Source: Rhizobiaceae bacterium | GTDB taxonomy: Bacteria; Pseudomonadota; Alphaproteobacteria; Rhizobiales; Rhizobiaceae | Direction of reading: 5' to 3' | Length of the DNA stretch: 64,000 nucleotides | NCBI GenBank assembly: GCA_023953835.1 | Contig: JAMLJB010000001.1 | Coordinates: 434,001-498,000 of the forward strand | The notes under the pieces: generated by a model | The model's database searches: none | Seen by the model: only the letters and a program-made list of their open reading frames with translations | What the model was told of the DNA's origin: nothing | Made by a program: the position numbers and the translations under genes | Shown: positions 1 to 9,188 of the stretch, piece after piece | Layout: each line of letters begins with the position of its first letter | Numbering within the stretch: position 1 is the stretch's first letter

Positions 1-850
1 GATATTGCTGCGAGGTCGCACCGATCACGCCTTCGGCCACCGACTTGACGCCCGGGCATCCGCCGTCGACCGAAACGATCAGCACCTGGCCTTCGAGGCC
101 AACGGCCTTCAACGCCTGATAGGCGCCGACCGCAGCCGGTTCGTTGATCGTGTGGATGACGTTGATGGTGTTGTCCTTCTGGAGAAGGTTTTCCATCGCC
201 TTGCGGCCGCCTTCCTCGTTTCCGTTGGTCACGTCGTGGCCGACGATGCGCGGATCATCCTCGTCGCCGATCTTGTTCGGATCTTTCGGATCGATTCCGA
301 AACCGATCATAAAGCCTTGATCGCGCAGCACATCCACGGACGGCTGCGACGGCGTCAGGTCGAGGAAGCCGATCTTCGCGTCCTTGGCGCTGTCGCCCAG
401 CGTTGCGGCGGCCCATGCGCCGATCAGCTTGCCCGCTTCGAGATTGTCCGTGGCGAATGTCGCGTCGGCGGCGTCGATCGGATCGAGCGGCGTGTCGAGC
501 GCAATCACCAGCAGCCCGGCGTCGCGCGCCTTCTTCACGGTCGGCACGATGCCCTTGGTGTCGGATGCGGTGATCAGGATGCCCTTGGCTCCGTCCGCGA
601 TGCAGGACTCAATCGCCGCAACCTGGCTTTCGCTGTCGCCGTCGATCTTGCCCGCATAGCTCTTGAGCGTCACGCCAAGCTCGTTGGCCTTCGCAGTCGC
701 GCCCTCTTTCATCTTCACGAAGAACGGGTTGGTGTCGGTCTTGGTTATCAGGCAGGCGCTGACGCCCTCGGCAGAAGCGGGCGCGGCAAAGCCGACGGCA
801 GCCGAAGCCATTGCGGCAAACAGAGTCGATTTCAGGATTGTGGTCTTCAT
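1..850 (-). CDS. frcB: Sugar ABC transporter substrate-binding protein, FrcB-like (3' end outside window)
   Basis: This is a periplasmic sugar-binding protein of the Peripla_BP_4/ribose-binding class, which would feed an ABC permease and ATPase lying beyond the window edge. The reading frame opens at ATG 850 with GGGAGG seven bases upstream. It begins with a cleavable signal peptide (MKTTILK, a hydrophobic stretch, then a site near APASAEG). The mature part reads [17 protein letters not shown], then [19 protein letters not shown] and [13 protein letters not shown], which I recognise from rhizobial fructose-binding FrcB. About 283 codons are present and the C-terminus is cut off at base 1. It is transcribed divergently from the ROK regulator. 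Fructose is the expected ligand from the family; ribose or mannose cannot be excluded. Confidence 0.85.
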   Translation of the reverse strand, partial: MKTTILKSTLFAAMASAAVGFAAPASAEGVSACLITKTDTNPFFVKMKEGATAKANELGVTLKSYAGKIDGDSESQVAAIESCIADGAKGILITASDTKGIVPTVKKARDAGLLVIALDTPLDPIDAADATFATDNLEAGKLIGAWAAATLGDSAKDAKIGFLDLTPSQPSVDVLRDQGFMIGFGIDPKDPNKIGDEDDPRIVGHDVTNGNEEGGRKAMENLLQKDNTINVIHTINEPAAVGAYQALKAVGLEGQVLIVSVDGGCPGVKSVAEGVIGATSQQY

Positions 851-942
851 GGATGAACCTCCCAGTAAAATCCGATGAGAACACGCCAAGGCGTGTGCAG
901 GTCTCCCAGCCTGCACGTGCAAGAATGATGCGTTCCGATCGC

Positions 943-982
943 CCTGTCAATAATTAAATCACTCTTATTTATTATTGACAGG
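943..982. promoter_or_regulatory. Perfect 12-bp inverted repeat, candidate operator between frcB and the ROK regulator
   Basis: The arms CCTGTCAATAAT (943-954) and ATTATTGACAGG (971-982) are exact reverse complements, separated by a 16-base AT-rich spacer. The element lies about 93 bases upstream of frcB and 58 bases upstream of the divergent regulator. Each arm contains TTGACA or its complement, so it may overlap -35 boxes in both directions. By position this is the likely binding site of the adjacent ROK repressor; the binding itself is inferred. Confidence 0.6.
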
Positions 983-1040
983 TCCGAGACCCGGAGCCAT
1001 TCTCCACCTGTGCCGTTCATGCGGCGCGAGGGAGGTTATC

Positions 1041-2270
1041 TTGGCGGACGCACCAGCGAGGGTCGGCACGTCCGAGCCTGCATTGATGCCGTTGCATCGG
1101 GGAACGAACCAGTCGGGCATGCGCGATTCCAACGAGCGCGTCGTGCTGTCGCTCGTGCGTCTCCACGGCAGCCTCGCCAAGAGCGACATCGCCCGGCTCA
1201 CCGGCCTGTCCGCGCAGACCGTTTCGGTCATCATGCGCGCGCTCGAAGCGGACGGGCTGCTGCTGCGGGGCGAGCCTCAGCGGGGCCGCATCGGCCAGCC
1301 CTCGGTGCCCATGTCGCTCAATCCGGACGGAGCTTTTTTCCTCGGAATGAAGATCGGGCGGCGAAGCGCCGATCTGGTGATGACGGATTTTCTGGGACGC
1401 GTGCGCGCCCGGCAGGAGCAGCCCTATACCTATCCGACTCCGGATGAGACGAAACGCTTCCTGCTTGCCGCCATGGGCGAGATGCGCGCTGCCCTGCCGC
1501 CCGAGCAGAACGCACGCATGGCTGGCCTCGGCATCGCCATACCGTTCGAGCTTTGGAACTGGGTCGAAATGGCGGGCGCACCGCGCGAGCTGATGGATCA
1601 GTGGCGTGACCGCGACATCCGCGCCGAAATCCAGAACGAGGTGCCCTTCCCCGTGTTTCTCCAGAATGACGCGACGGCCGCCTGCGGCGCCGAGCTTGCC
1701 TTCGGCAAGGTGAGCGACCTGCGCGATTTCGTCTATTTCTTCATAGGAGCATTTGCGGGCGGCGGGGTGGTGCTGAACGGACGGCTCTATTCCGGCCCCA
1801 CCGGCAATGCGGGCGCGCTCGGGTCCATGCCGGTTCCCGGCCCCGGCGGACGCCCTGCACAGCTCATCGACATCGCCTCGCTGAGCGTCCTGGAGAAGCG
1901 GCTGAAGGCGGAAGGCGTGGACATAGGGCTTCGCTGGACAAACCTCGAATCCTGGCGGCAGGCGGGCGCGATTGCCGATCGCTGGATTGCCGATGCCGCG
2001 CATGCGCTGGCCTATGCCATCGTGTCGTCCGCTTCGGTCATCGATTTCGAGGCGGCGATTGTCGAAGGCTGGATGCCGCCCGAAATCCGCGGACGGCTCA
2101 CCGATGGCGTCCGCGCCGCGCTCGCGCGCATCGACGCCGAAGGGTTGCAGGTCCCCGAAATCCGCGAAGGCTCCGTGGGTCACCACGCGCGCGCCATCGG
2201 CGCGGCAAGCCTGCCCTTGTCCGAACGTTTCCTCGTCGGCTCAAGCGCGCTTTCGGCGGGGGCCTCGTGA
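1041..2270 (+). CDS. frcR: ROK-family transcriptional regulator (FrcR-like)
   Basis: This is a 409-residue repressor-type ROK protein, expected to control the divergent sugar-transport operon. An N-terminal winged helix-turn-helix (SDIARLTGLSAQTVSVIMRA) is followed by a ROK sugar-kinase-like domain with the phosphate and acid motifs degenerate or retained as in regulators (GLGIAIPFE, LQNDATAACGAE). I chose the TTG at 1041 because GGAGG ends five bases before it; longer in-frame starts would begin inside the inverted repeat at 943-982. The zinc-binding CxCGxxGC motif typical of NagC/Mlc is absent: the region after GNAGALGSMPV has no cysteines. Its stop overlaps the next start (TGATG), so it is probably co-translated with the FucU-like gene. 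Confidence 0.85.
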   Translation: MADAPARVGTSEPALMPLHRGTNQSGMRDSNERVVLSLVRLHGSLAKSDIARLTGLSAQTVSVIMRALEADGLLLRGEPQRGRIGQPSVPMSLNPDGAFFLGMKIGRRSADLVMTDFLGRVRARQEQPYTYPTPDETKRFLLAAMGEMRAALPPEQNARMAGLGIAIPFELWNWVEMAGAPRELMDQWRDRDIRAEIQNEVPFPVFLQNDATAACGAELAFGKVSDLRDFVYFFIGAFAGGGVVLNGRLYSGPTGNAGALGSMPVPGPGGRPAQLIDIASLSVLEKRLKAEGVDIGLRWTNLESWRQAGAIADRWIADAAHALAYAIVSSASVIDFEAAIVEGWMPPEIRGRLTDGVRAALARIDAEGLQVPEIREGSVGHHARAIGAASLPLSERFLVGSSALSAGAS

Positions 2271-2698
2271 TGCTGATCGGCATTCCGCCGATTCTCGGCC
2301 CTGACCTTCTGGCCACACTGCGCGCCATGGGCCACACCGACGAAATCGCCATTGTGGACGGCAACTATCCCGCGCTCGAGCATGCCCGCCGCCTGATCCG
2401 CGCCGACGGCCACGACCTGCCCGTCGTGCTCGACGCCATTCTCCAGCTCCTGCCGGTAGATGATTTCGTGGAACACGCGATCTTCCGATCCTCCGTGAAG
2501 GGCGACCCGGCCCTGTTCGATCCCGTCCACGCGGAAATCGAGGCGGTCTGCGCGCGCCGTGCGCCGGGGCGCAGCGTGACGGCGCTGGAGGGCGCGGCCT
2601 TCTACGCGCGTGTGAAATCGGCGCACACCGTTGTTGCAACCGGCGAGCCCCGGCTCTATGCGAACGTCATTGTCCGCAAGGGCGTCATCTATCCCTGA
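2270..2698 (+). CDS. RbsD/FucU-family sugar mutarotase
   Basis: This 142-residue cytoplasmic protein belongs to the family that interconverts anomers of sugars such as ribose or fucose before phosphorylation. Family features are the N-terminal IGIPPILGPDLLATLRAMGH segment with conserved His22, the DEIAIVDGNYPA block and the C-terminal RLYANVIVRKGVIYP with its conserved Tyr. The ATG at 2270 overlaps the stop of the upstream regulator; a GTG immediately before it (2267) is also possible. It sits between the ROK regulator and a PfkB kinase, which suggests it supplies the kinase with the correct anomer. FucU rather than RbsD is the closer match by eye, but the natural sugar is unknown. Confidence 0.82.
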   Translation: MLIGIPPILGPDLLATLRAMGHTDEIAIVDGNYPALEHARRLIRADGHDLPVVLDAILQLLPVDDFVEHAIFRSSVKGDPALFDPVHAEIEAVCARRAPGRSVTALEGAAFYARVKSAHTVVATGEPRLYANVIVRKGVIYP

Positions 2699-2710
2699 CG
2701 GAGTGCCGTT

Positions 2711-3634
2711 GTGATTCTATGCTGCGGTGAAGCGCTCATCGACATGCTGCCCCGGACCACCATTTCGGGCGAGGATGCCTTCGCCCCCTATGTCGGCGGA
2801 GCCGTGTTCAACACGGCCGTCGCGCTTGGCCGCCTCGGCGTTCCGACCGGATTTTTCAGTGGCATTTCGACGGACTTTTTCGGCGGCATGCTGCGTGACG
2901 GGCTTGCCGCCAGCAATGTCGATCTCGGCTTCGTCAAGTTTTCAGACCTGCCGACCACCATGGCCTTCGTGCGCCTGACGGGCGGCCACGCCTCCTACCT
3001 GTTCTACGACGAGCAGACCGCCGGGCGGATGCTCTTCGAATCGGACCTTCCCGCCATCGCCGACCATGTCGAAGCGATGCATTTCAGCTGCATCAGCCTG
3101 ATCCCGGAACCGTGCGGCGGCACCTATGAAGCGCTGATGCGCCGCGAGCACGGCAAGCGCGTCATGATGTTCGACCCCAACATCCGCAAGAACTTCATCA
3201 AGGACAAGGCATCTCATCTCGCCCGCATGAAGCGGATGCTGGCCATGGCCGACATCGTGAAACTGTCCGACGAGGACCTCGACTGGTTCGGCGAAGGCGG
3301 CGCTACGGAAGACACCGCCGCGCACTGGCTGGCGCTGGGTCCGAAACTGATCGTCGTCACGAAAGGTGCCGAAGGTCTGGTTGCCTATTCACGCAACCAC
3401 CATGTCGCCGTGCCCGCCGAACCCGTCACGGTGGTGGATACGGTCGGCGCGGGCGATACGATCAATGCGGGCATCTTGTGCTCGTTGCGCGACCAGTCGC
3501 TGCTGACCAAGGCGGATATTGCAGCGCTCACGTCAGGCCAGATCAAGGCCGTGCTGCGCTTCAGCGCCAAAGCCGCCGCCGTCACCGTCTCCCGTGCGGG
3601 CGCAAACCCGCCGACACGCGCGGAAATGCGTTAG
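2711..3634 (+). CDS. PfkB-family carbohydrate kinase (FrcK-like)
   Basis: This 307-residue sugar kinase phosphorylates an imported sugar, most likely fructose given the frc context. It begins with GTG 2711, twelve bases after the stop of the FucU-like gene and preceded by GGAG. The ribokinase-family N-terminal signature (GGAVFNTAVALGRLG) and the C-terminal signature 2 with its catalytic Asp (VDTVGAGDTINAGIL) are intact, as is the FDPNIRKNF segment. It is the last gene of the frcR-fucU-kinase unit and ends convergently, 27 bases from cysQ. The length is normal for the family. Specificity (fructokinase or ribokinase) is inferred only from neighbours. Confidence 0.85.
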   Translation: MILCCGEALIDMLPRTTISGEDAFAPYVGGAVFNTAVALGRLGVPTGFFSGISTDFFGGMLRDGLAASNVDLGFVKFSDLPTTMAFVRLTGGHASYLFYDEQTAGRMLFESDLPAIADHVEAMHFSCISLIPEPCGGTYEALMRREHGKRVMMFDPNIRKNFIKDKASHLARMKRMLAMADIVKLSDEDLDWFGEGGATEDTAAHWLALGPKLIVVTKGAEGLVAYSRNHHVAVPAEPVTVVDTVGAGDTINAGILCSLRDQSLLTKADIAALTSGQIKAVLRFSAKAAAVTVSRAGANPPTRAEMR

Positions 3635-3661
3635 GTCATGACCTAGAGCGGTCGCGCGCCG

Positions 3662-4468
3662 CTAATTCGTGCTCGCAATAAATCCCGGATTTGCGAAATC
3701 GCTGTCATGCGGCTGGTTGCGCTTGCCATAGGTGAGCGGCGCACCGTCAAGCGCGCGCGTCATGCCGCCCGCTGCGCGCAGCACGGCATCGCCTGCCGCC
3801 GTGTCCCATTCCATGGTGCGCGTGAATCGCGGATAGAGGTCCGCCTCCCCGCAGGCAAGAAGGCAGAACTTCAGGGAGGATCCCACCGACACCAGTTCGA
3901 CCGCACCGACACTGCGAATAAACGCTTCCGTTTCCGGTGACGAATGCGAACGGCTGGCGACCACGGTGAGCGGCGATCGCACGGGGCGCACCGTCACGCG
4001 ATGCCGACCGGCGATCTGCCCGCCCTGCGAAACGTCAATCGCATCGGCATGTCCTGGCCTGCCGGAAAACAGCCTGTTGCTGCACGGCGCGAACACCACA
4101 CCAACGACCGGCGCACCATCGCGCACCAGCGCGATATTGACCGTGAAGTCCTGGTGCCGGTTGACGAATTCCTTGGTGCCGTCGAGCGGATCGATGAGAA
4201 AGAAGGCACGACCCAGCGCCGGCACCGCATGCCCTGCGGCGCATTCTTCTTCCGCGACACAGGCGATGTCGGGAAATTCACGCCGCAGCCCGGCAAGAAT
4301 GATCTTTTCCGCTGCGTGGTCGGCTTCCGTGACGGGCGAGCAATCGGCCTTCTCATTCACCGAGAAGCCCGCGTGAAACACCTCCATGATCCGCAGGCCA
4401 GCCGCAATCGCCAATTCTTCGAATAGCGATTGCAGTCGGGCGTCTTCAGATTCCGCCGCCTTCTTCAT
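3662..4468 (-). CDS. cysQ: 3'(2'),5'-bisphosphate nucleotidase CysQ
   Basis: This is a 268-residue inositol-monophosphatase-fold enzyme that hydrolyses PAP/PAPS, preventing build-up of the by-product of sulfate activation. The metal-binding motifs are visible: [17 protein letters not shown] and [10 protein letters not shown]. The ATG at 4468 lies inside the end of cysNC (23-base overlap), so it is translationally coupled as the third gene of cysD-cysNC-cysQ. The length is normal and no key residue is missing. The alternative, a plain inositol monophosphatase, is less likely given the operon. Confidence 0.9.
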   Translation of the reverse strand: MKKAAESEDARLQSLFEELAIAAGLRIMEVFHAGFSVNEKADCSPVTEADHAAEKIILAGLRREFPDIACVAEEECAAGHAVPALGRAFFLIDPLDGTKEFVNRHQDFTVNIALVRDGAPVVGVVFAPCSNRLFSGRPGHADAIDVSQGGQIAGRHRVTVRPVRSPLTVVASRSHSSPETEAFIRSVGAVELVSVGSSLKFCLLACGEADLYPRFTRTMEWDTAAGDAVLRAAGGMTRALDGAPLTYGKRNQPHDSDFANPGFIASTN

Positions 4469-6383
4469 ATTCCTGCTCGGCCGTCTCGCGCTCGGTCAGC
4501 CATTTCTCGATGGCGTCCACCATCTCTTCAGGCGATTTGCCGGCAGTTTCAAGATGAATCTCGGGCGCATCCGGCGCTTCATAGGGCGAATCGATGCCGG
4601 TGAAGTTCCGGATTTCGCCAGCGGCGGCGCGCGCGTAGAGGCCCTTGGGATCGCGTCGCGCGCATTCGGAGAGCGGCGTATCGACAAACACTTCGACGAA
4701 CTCGCCCTCCGGCATCAGTTCGCGCGCCATCTGGCGTTCGGCGCGGAACGGCGAGATGAACGACACGAGCACGATCAACCCGGCATCCGCCATCAGCTTT
4801 GCCACCTCGGCGACGCGCCTTATATTCTCCACGCGATCCTCCTCGGTGAAGCCGAGATCGCGGTTCAGGCCGTGCCGCACATTGTCACCGTCGAGCACAT
4901 AGGTGTGCCGTCCGGCGAGATGCAGCTTCTTATCCAACAGCCCGGCGATGGTCGACTTGCCCGAACCCGACAGCCCGGTGAACCAGATCACTGCCGGCTT
5001 CTGGTGCTTCTGTTCGGCGCGCGCCTTCGCGTCCACCTCCAGCGCCTGCCAGTGGATGTTGGCGGCGCGGCGCAGCGGGTTGACGATCATGCCGGCGCCG
5101 ACCGTGGCGTTGGAAATGCGGTCGATCAGGATGAACGAACCCGTGGCGCGGTTTTCGGCAAAGCTGTCGAACGCGATCGGCGTCTGCGTAGAGACATTGA
5201 CCAGCGCGACCTCGTTCATCGCCAGCGAGGCCGCCTCTTCCTGCGCCAGATTGTTGACGTTGATGCGATGCCGCAGGTCCGTCACCGTCGCGGGCGACTG
5301 GTCGGTCTCCGTGCGCAGGATGTAGGAGCGGCCCGGGCGCAGCGCCTGCTCGTCGAACCAGACCAGCTTGGCGGCAAACTGATCCGCGACATGCGGGCGG
5401 CCTGCGGGCGCAACCAGCATGTTGCCGCGCGACACCTCGATCTCGTCTTCAAGCACCAGCGTGACCGCCTGCCCCGCCACCGCGACGGGCAGGTCGCCGT
5501 CCTGCGTGACGATGCGCCTGACCGTGCTGGCTCGGCCAGACTTCGCCACAACCACGGCATCGCCCGGCGATACCGAACCGGCTGCGACGGTGCCCGCAAA
5601 GCCCCTGAAATCGAGATTCGGGCGGTTCACATATTGCACCGGGAAGCGGAATGGCCTTGCGTCCGCCGCCTCGTCCAGCGGCACGGTTTCCAGATATTCG
5701 AGCAGCGTCGGCCCCCGATACCACTCCATGCGTTCCGAGCGTCGGGTGACGTTGTCGCCGTAGCGCGCGGACATCGGGATCGCTTCTACGGAACTGAATC
5801 CGAGTTCGTCGGCAAATGTCCGATAATCCTCGACAATCCGGTCGTAGGCGGACTGCTCGAAGGCGACGAGATCGATCTTGTTGATGGCGAGCACGATGCG
5901 CCGGATGCCGAGCAGCGAGGCGATGATCGAATGACGGCGCGTCTGCGTCAGCACGCCCTGCCGCGCATCGACCAGCACCACGGCGAGGTCCGCCGTCGAG
6001 GCGCCCGTGGCCATGTTGCGTGTATATTGCTCGTGCCCCGGCGTGTCCGCCACGATGAACTTGCGTTTGGCCGTGGCGAAGAAGCGGTAGGCCACGTCAA
6101 TGGTGATGCCCTGCTCGCGCTCGGCCTCCAGCCCGTCCACCAGAAGCGCGAGGTCGATGTCTTCGCCGGTGGTGCCGTGCTTGCGCGAGTCGCGCTCCAG
6201 CGCGGCAAGCTGGTCCTCGAAGATCAGCTTGGTGTCGTAGAGCAGCCGCCCGATAAGCGTCGACTTGCCGTCGTCCACCGAGCCGCAGGTCAGGAAGCGC
6301 AGCAGGGATTTGTGCTCCTGCTCCGCAAGCCAGCCGCGAACGTCATATTCCGGCTCGATGGCCAATGCCGTATTGTGGCGCAT
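4446..6383 (-). CDS. cysNC: Bifunctional sulfate adenylyltransferase subunit 1 / adenylylsulfate kinase (CysNC, NodQ-like)
   Basis: This 645-residue fusion carries out GTP-driven ATP-sulfurylase activity together with CysD and then phosphorylates APS to PAPS. The N-terminal translation-factor-like GTPase (about residues 25-440) shows [32 protein letters not shown] and NKIDL. The C-terminal APS kinase (about 455-635) shows GLSGSGKST near residue 469, [11 protein letters not shown] and [10 protein letters not shown]. It begins one base after the cysD stop. The fused arrangement is typical of rhizobia and the nodulation gene nodQ; with cysD and cysQ here it is more likely the housekeeping copy. 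No cysH or cysI is visible in the window. Confidence 0.95.
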   Translation of the reverse strand: MRHNTALAIEPEYDVRGWLAEQEHKSLLRFLTCGSVDDGKSTLIGRLLYDTKLIFEDQLAALERDSRKHGTTGEDIDLALLVDGLEAEREQGITIDVAYRFFATAKRKFIVADTPGHEQYTRNMATGASTADLAVVLVDARQGVLTQTRRHSIIASLLGIRRIVLAINKIDLVAFEQSAYDRIVEDYRTFADELGFSSVEAIPMSARYGDNVTRRSERMEWYRGPTLLEYLETVPLDEAADARPFRFPVQYVNRPNLDFRGFAGTVAAGSVSPGDAVVVAKSGRASTVRRIVTQDGDLPVAVAGQAVTLVLEDEIEVSRGNMLVAPAGRPHVADQFAAKLVWFDEQALRPGRSYILRTETDQSPATVTDLRHRINVNNLAQEEAASLAMNEVALVNVSTQTPIAFDSFAENRATGSFILIDRISNATVGAGMIVNPLRRAANIHWQALEVDAKARAEQKHQKPAVIWFTGLSGSGKSTIAGLLDKKLHLAGRHTYVLDGDNVRHGLNRDLGFTEEDRVENIRRVAEVAKLMADAGLIVLVSFISPFRAERQMARELMPEGEFVEVFVDTPLSECARRDPKGLYARAAAGEIRNFTGIDSPYEAPDAPEIHLETAGKSPEEMVDAIEKWLTERETAEQEYEEGGGI

Positions 6384-6384
6384 T

Positions 6385-7290
6385 TCAGAAATACCCTTCG
6401 CGCTTCTTCTTTTCCATCGATCCGGCCTCGTCCGTGTCGATCAGGCGGCCCTGGCGTTCGGAGGTGCGCGCAACCAGCATCTCGCTGACGATGTCCTCCA
6501 GCGTCTCCGCGTCGGACTCGATCGCGGCGGTCAGCGGATAGCAGCCGAGCGTGCGGAAGCGCACCAGCCGGTTTTCCAGCAATTCGCCGTCACGCAGCTT
6601 CATGCGTTCGTCGTCGCGCATGATGAGCATGCCCTCGCGCTCCACCACAGGGCGGCGCGCCGCGAAATAGAGCGGAACGATCGGGATGTCCTCGCGCAGG
6701 ATGTACTGCCAGATGTCGAGTTCGGTCCAGTTGGACAGCGGAAAGACGCGGATCGATTCGCCCGGCGAAACGCGGGTGTTGAATATCTTCCACATTTCCG
6801 GGCGCTGGTGCTTCGGGTCCCATGCGTGCTGTGCATCGCGGAAGGAAAAGATCCTCTCCTTGGCGCGCGATTTCTCCTCGTCGCGCCGCGCGCCGCCGAA
6901 GGCCGCGTCGAAGCCGTATTTGTCCAGCGCCTGCCTCAGCGCCACGGTCTTCATGATGTGGGTGTGCGTGTTGGAGCCGTGGTCGAACGGGTTGATGCCG
7001 TCGCGCACGCCATCTTCGTTGATGTGCACGAGCAGGTCGAACCCGTGCTCGCGCGCCATGCGGTCGCGAAACTCGATCATCTCGTGGAATTTCCATGTCG
7101 TATCGACATGCAGGAAGGGAAAGGGCGGCTTGGCGGGATAGAACGCCTTCATCGCCAGATGCAGCAGCACCGACGAATCCTTGCCGACCGAATAAAGCAT
7201 GACCGGCTTGGCGAAGGTCGCCGCAACCTCACGAAAAATATGAATCGCTTCCGCTTCGAGGCGGTCGAGATGTGAGAATCGCGCGAGCAT
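6385..7290 (-). CDS. cysD: Sulfate adenylyltransferase subunit 2 CysD
   Basis: This is the PP-loop ATP-pyrophosphatase subunit that forms APS from sulfate and ATP, partnered with CysN. The P-loop variant [16 protein letters not shown], the [13 protein letters not shown] block and [20 protein letters not shown] are conserved. I prefer ATG 7290 ([19 protein letters not shown], 301 residues) because GGAAAGG lies eight bases upstream and the N-terminus then aligns with other rhizobial CysD; ATG 7311 would add seven residues but has no visible ribosome site. It is the first gene of the cysD-cysNC-cysQ operon. The start codon falls in the 3' arm of a 9-bp inverted repeat described separately. Confidence 0.93.
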   Translation of the reverse strand: MLARFSHLDRLEAEAIHIFREVAATFAKPVMLYSVGKDSSVLLHLAMKAFYPAKPPFPFLHVDTTWKFHEMIEFRDRMAREHGFDLLVHINEDGVRDGINPFDHGSNTHTHIMKTVALRQALDKYGFDAAFGGARRDEEKSRAKERIFSFRDAQHAWDPKHQRPEMWKIFNTRVSPGESIRVFPLSNWTELDIWQYILREDIPIVPLYFAARRPVVEREGMLIMRDDERMKLRDGELLENRLVRFRTLGCYPLTAAIESDAETLEDIVSEMLVARTSERQGRLIDTDEAGSMEKKKREGYF

Positions 7291-7326
7291 TGCCGATGCC
7301 TTTCCGGGCATGACCCGTCGGCAATG
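7288..7326 (-). promoter_or_regulatory. Inverted repeat enclosing the cysD ribosome site and start codon
   Basis: Read on the minus strand, CATTGCCGA (7326-7318) is exactly complementary to TCGGCAATG (7296-7288), which contains the preferred cysD start codon. The 21-base loop carries the GGAAAGG ribosome site and smaller internal complementarities (CGGG/CCCG and TGCC/GGCA). If it folds in mRNA it would sequester the start. No known riboswitch class is recognised here, and it may be a DNA operator or chance. Confidence 0.3.
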
Positions 7327-7520
7327 CCGGCATGTCGGTCAGATAGCCTGTTATTGACCGTGTTTAATGCAGGCTTCCCGTTCACCCAAGAATGCCCATA
7401 CCAAAGGCAGGCCGAATGATGGGCGCACATTGCGCGCAGGCGCATGCTGTTGGAATGGCGTTTCGCGGGGCCATGGAGCGGGCGAAGCCGACGCATTCAC
7501 AGCGTCCGCGACCGCTTCAA

Positions 7521-7551
7521 AAAAGAAAAAGCCGGCGCGTTGCCGCACCGG
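7521..7551 (-). terminator. Rho-independent terminator downstream of bioY
   Basis: On the minus strand a nine-pair stem (GCCGGTGCG pairing with CGCGCCGGC, one G-U pair) has a four-base loop and is followed by TTTTTCTTTTTT. It lies 25 bases past the bioY stop and well upstream of cysD, separating the two transcripts. Confidence 0.85.
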
Positions 7552-7575
7552 CTTTTCGTGAGGAAATTCCTACTT

Positions 7576-8181
7576 CTAGAGGATGGCGCGAAGGCGCGCG
7601 ATCACCTGCCAGAGCGCCGGGACGAGGCTCGCCGCAAGTGCGACCTTGATCAGGTCAGGCACGATGAACGGTGCGACGCCGAAGGTCCACGCCTTGTCCG
7701 CGCCGATCAGGTAGGCGAGCCAGGCGAAGCCCAGCGCCAGCATGATCGCTTCGCCCGTCAGCATGGCTCCGAACAGCTTGAACGGATTGCGGTCGAGCCC
7801 GCGATCCGCCGCCCATCCGGCGACTGCCGCCATCACGACGAAGCCGAGCAGATAGCCGCCTGTCGGCCCCATCATATAGGCCAGGCCAATGCCTTTTTCA
7901 GGCGTGCTCTGGAACACCGGCAGGCCGTACGCACCCTGCGCGAGATAGAGCAGCACGGTGGCAACGCCGAGCCGCCAGCCATAGGCCGCACCGATCAGCA
8001 GCACCACCAGCGTCTGGAGGGACAGGTCGACCGGCCCGAGCACGACTTTCGCCTTCGCGGAAATTGCCAGCAGCACGCTGCCCGCGACCGCCAGAAGCAA
8101 TTGCGAGGCAATGCGCGTGACATTGTTTTTTGGAAGCACCAGCGACACGAGTGCGCTGGAGTTGGTGGCGGCTGCGGACAT
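7576..8181 (-). CDS. bioY: Biotin transporter BioY (ECF S-component)
   Basis: This 201-residue integral membrane protein has about six hydrophobic helices and binds biotin for uptake. Family blocks are LGPVDLSLQTLVVLLIGAAY near residue 50, YLAQGAYGLPVFQ, and GPTGGYLLGFVVMA. ATG 8181 follows a GGAGGG box eight bases upstream; a neighbouring in-frame codon gives only one extra residue. No bioM/bioN energising module is adjacent, so it either works alone, shares a distant ECF module, or the genes lie elsewhere. A good terminator follows it. Regulation by BioR is common in alphaproteobacteria, but I see no convincing BioR box upstream. Confidence 0.9.
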   Translation of the reverse strand: MSAAATNSSALVSLVLPKNNVTRIASQLLLAVAGSVLLAISAKAKVVLGPVDLSLQTLVVLLIGAAYGWRLGVATVLLYLAQGAYGLPVFQSTPEKGIGLAYMMGPTGGYLLGFVVMAAVAGWAADRGLDRNPFKLFGAMLTGEAIMLALGFAWLAYLIGADKAWTFGVAPFIVPDLIKVALAASLVPALWQVIARLRAIL

Positions 8182-8277
8182 CAATTCCCTCCTGGAGCCA
8201 GATGCTGTTCGATTTTCCTATAGAGCGTTTCCATGCTACGCGGCAATTGCTTTTGATCCATCGGAAATTTTGCGGCA

Positions 8278-9174
8278 ATGGAATTCGACACCAGTTTCGA
8301 GCCAAGATACGGCGAGGCCGTGCAGATCGCCCCCGGCGTGCGGCGGCTGACAGTACGCAATCCCAGCCCCTTCACCTTTCACGGCACCAACTCCTATATC
8401 GTCGGCACGGATTCGCTCGCCGTCATCGACCCCGGTCCCGAGGACGATGCCCATTTCGCGGCATTGATGCAGGCGATAGACGGGCGGCCCGTCAGCCATA
8501 TTTTCGTCAGCCACACCCACCGCGACCATTCCCCGCTCGCCGCGCGGCTTAAGGCAGCGACCGGCGCGCCGCTGCTCGCCGAAGGGCCGCACCGGCCATC
8601 GCGTCCGCTGCGGATCGGGGAGCTCAATGCGCTCGACGCCAGCGCCGACCATGACTTCGCGCCGGACATCGCGCTCGCCGACGGCCAGCGCATCGACGGC
8701 GATGGCTGGACGCTGGAAACCGTTCTGACCCCCGGCCACGCCGCAAACCACGCCGCATTTGCACTCGACGGCACCGGCATCCTCTTTTCCGCCGACCATG
8801 TCATGGCCTGGGCAACCACCATCGTCGCGCCGCCGGACGGCGCGATGACCGATTACATGGCCTCGCTGGACAAGCTGCTGGCGCGCGACGACACGCGCTA
8901 CCTGCCGGGGCATGGCGGGCCTGTCACGTCGCCCGCGAGTTTCGTGCGAGGGCTCAAGGCGCACCGCAAAATGCGGGAGCGCGCGGTGCTCGAACGAATC
9001 GCGGCAGGTGACCGCACCATTCCCGAGATCGTCGCCGCCATCTATCGCGACACAGACCCGCGCCTGCATGGCGCGGCCGGCCTGTCCGTGCTGGCGCATC
9101 TGGAGGACCTTGTCGCCCGAAGCCAGGTGCAAACCGACGGCGACGTCGCGATCGACGGCGTGTTTCGGCCGTAG
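8278..9174 (+). CDS. MBL-fold metallo-hydrolase (LACTB2/glyoxalase II-like)
   Basis: This 298-residue metallo-beta-lactamase-fold hydrolase carries the dinuclear metal motif HTHRDHS near residue 81, followed by TPGHAANH, SADHVMAW and LPGHGGPV, so all metal ligands appear present. After the MBL domain (about 1-215) a C-terminal winged-helix segment typical of LACTB2-type proteins follows (IPEIVAAIYRDTDPRLHGAA). The ATG at 8278 is 96 bases from the divergent bioY start. Substrates for this subgroup include thioesters and RNA; which applies here cannot be told from the sequence. It ends convergently, 14 bases from the DUF1499 gene. Confidence 0.85.
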   Translation: MEFDTSFEPRYGEAVQIAPGVRRLTVRNPSPFTFHGTNSYIVGTDSLAVIDPGPEDDAHFAALMQAIDGRPVSHIFVSHTHRDHSPLAARLKAATGAPLLAEGPHRPSRPLRIGELNALDASADHDFAPDIALADGQRIDGDGWTLETVLTPGHAANHAAFALDGTGILFSADHVMAWATTIVAPPDGAMTDYMASLDKLLARDDTRYLPGHGGPVTSPASFVRGLKAHRKMRERAVLERIAAGDRTIPEIVAAIYRDTDPRLHGAAGLSVLAHLEDLVARSQVQTDGDVAIDGVFRP

Positions 9175-9188
9175 CACGCCCCTCACCC

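Noticed and set aside
4386..6488. A 700-codon open frame on the plus strand opposite cysNC
   Set aside because: It is the antisense shadow of a clearly conserved gene in high-GC DNA; the translation is arginine- and histidine-rich with no domain and no ribosome site.
8182..8277. BioR operator upstream of bioY
   Set aside because: The nearest AT-rich motif (TTCCTATAGAG near 8214) does not match the palindromic BioR form TTATmkATAA closely enough.
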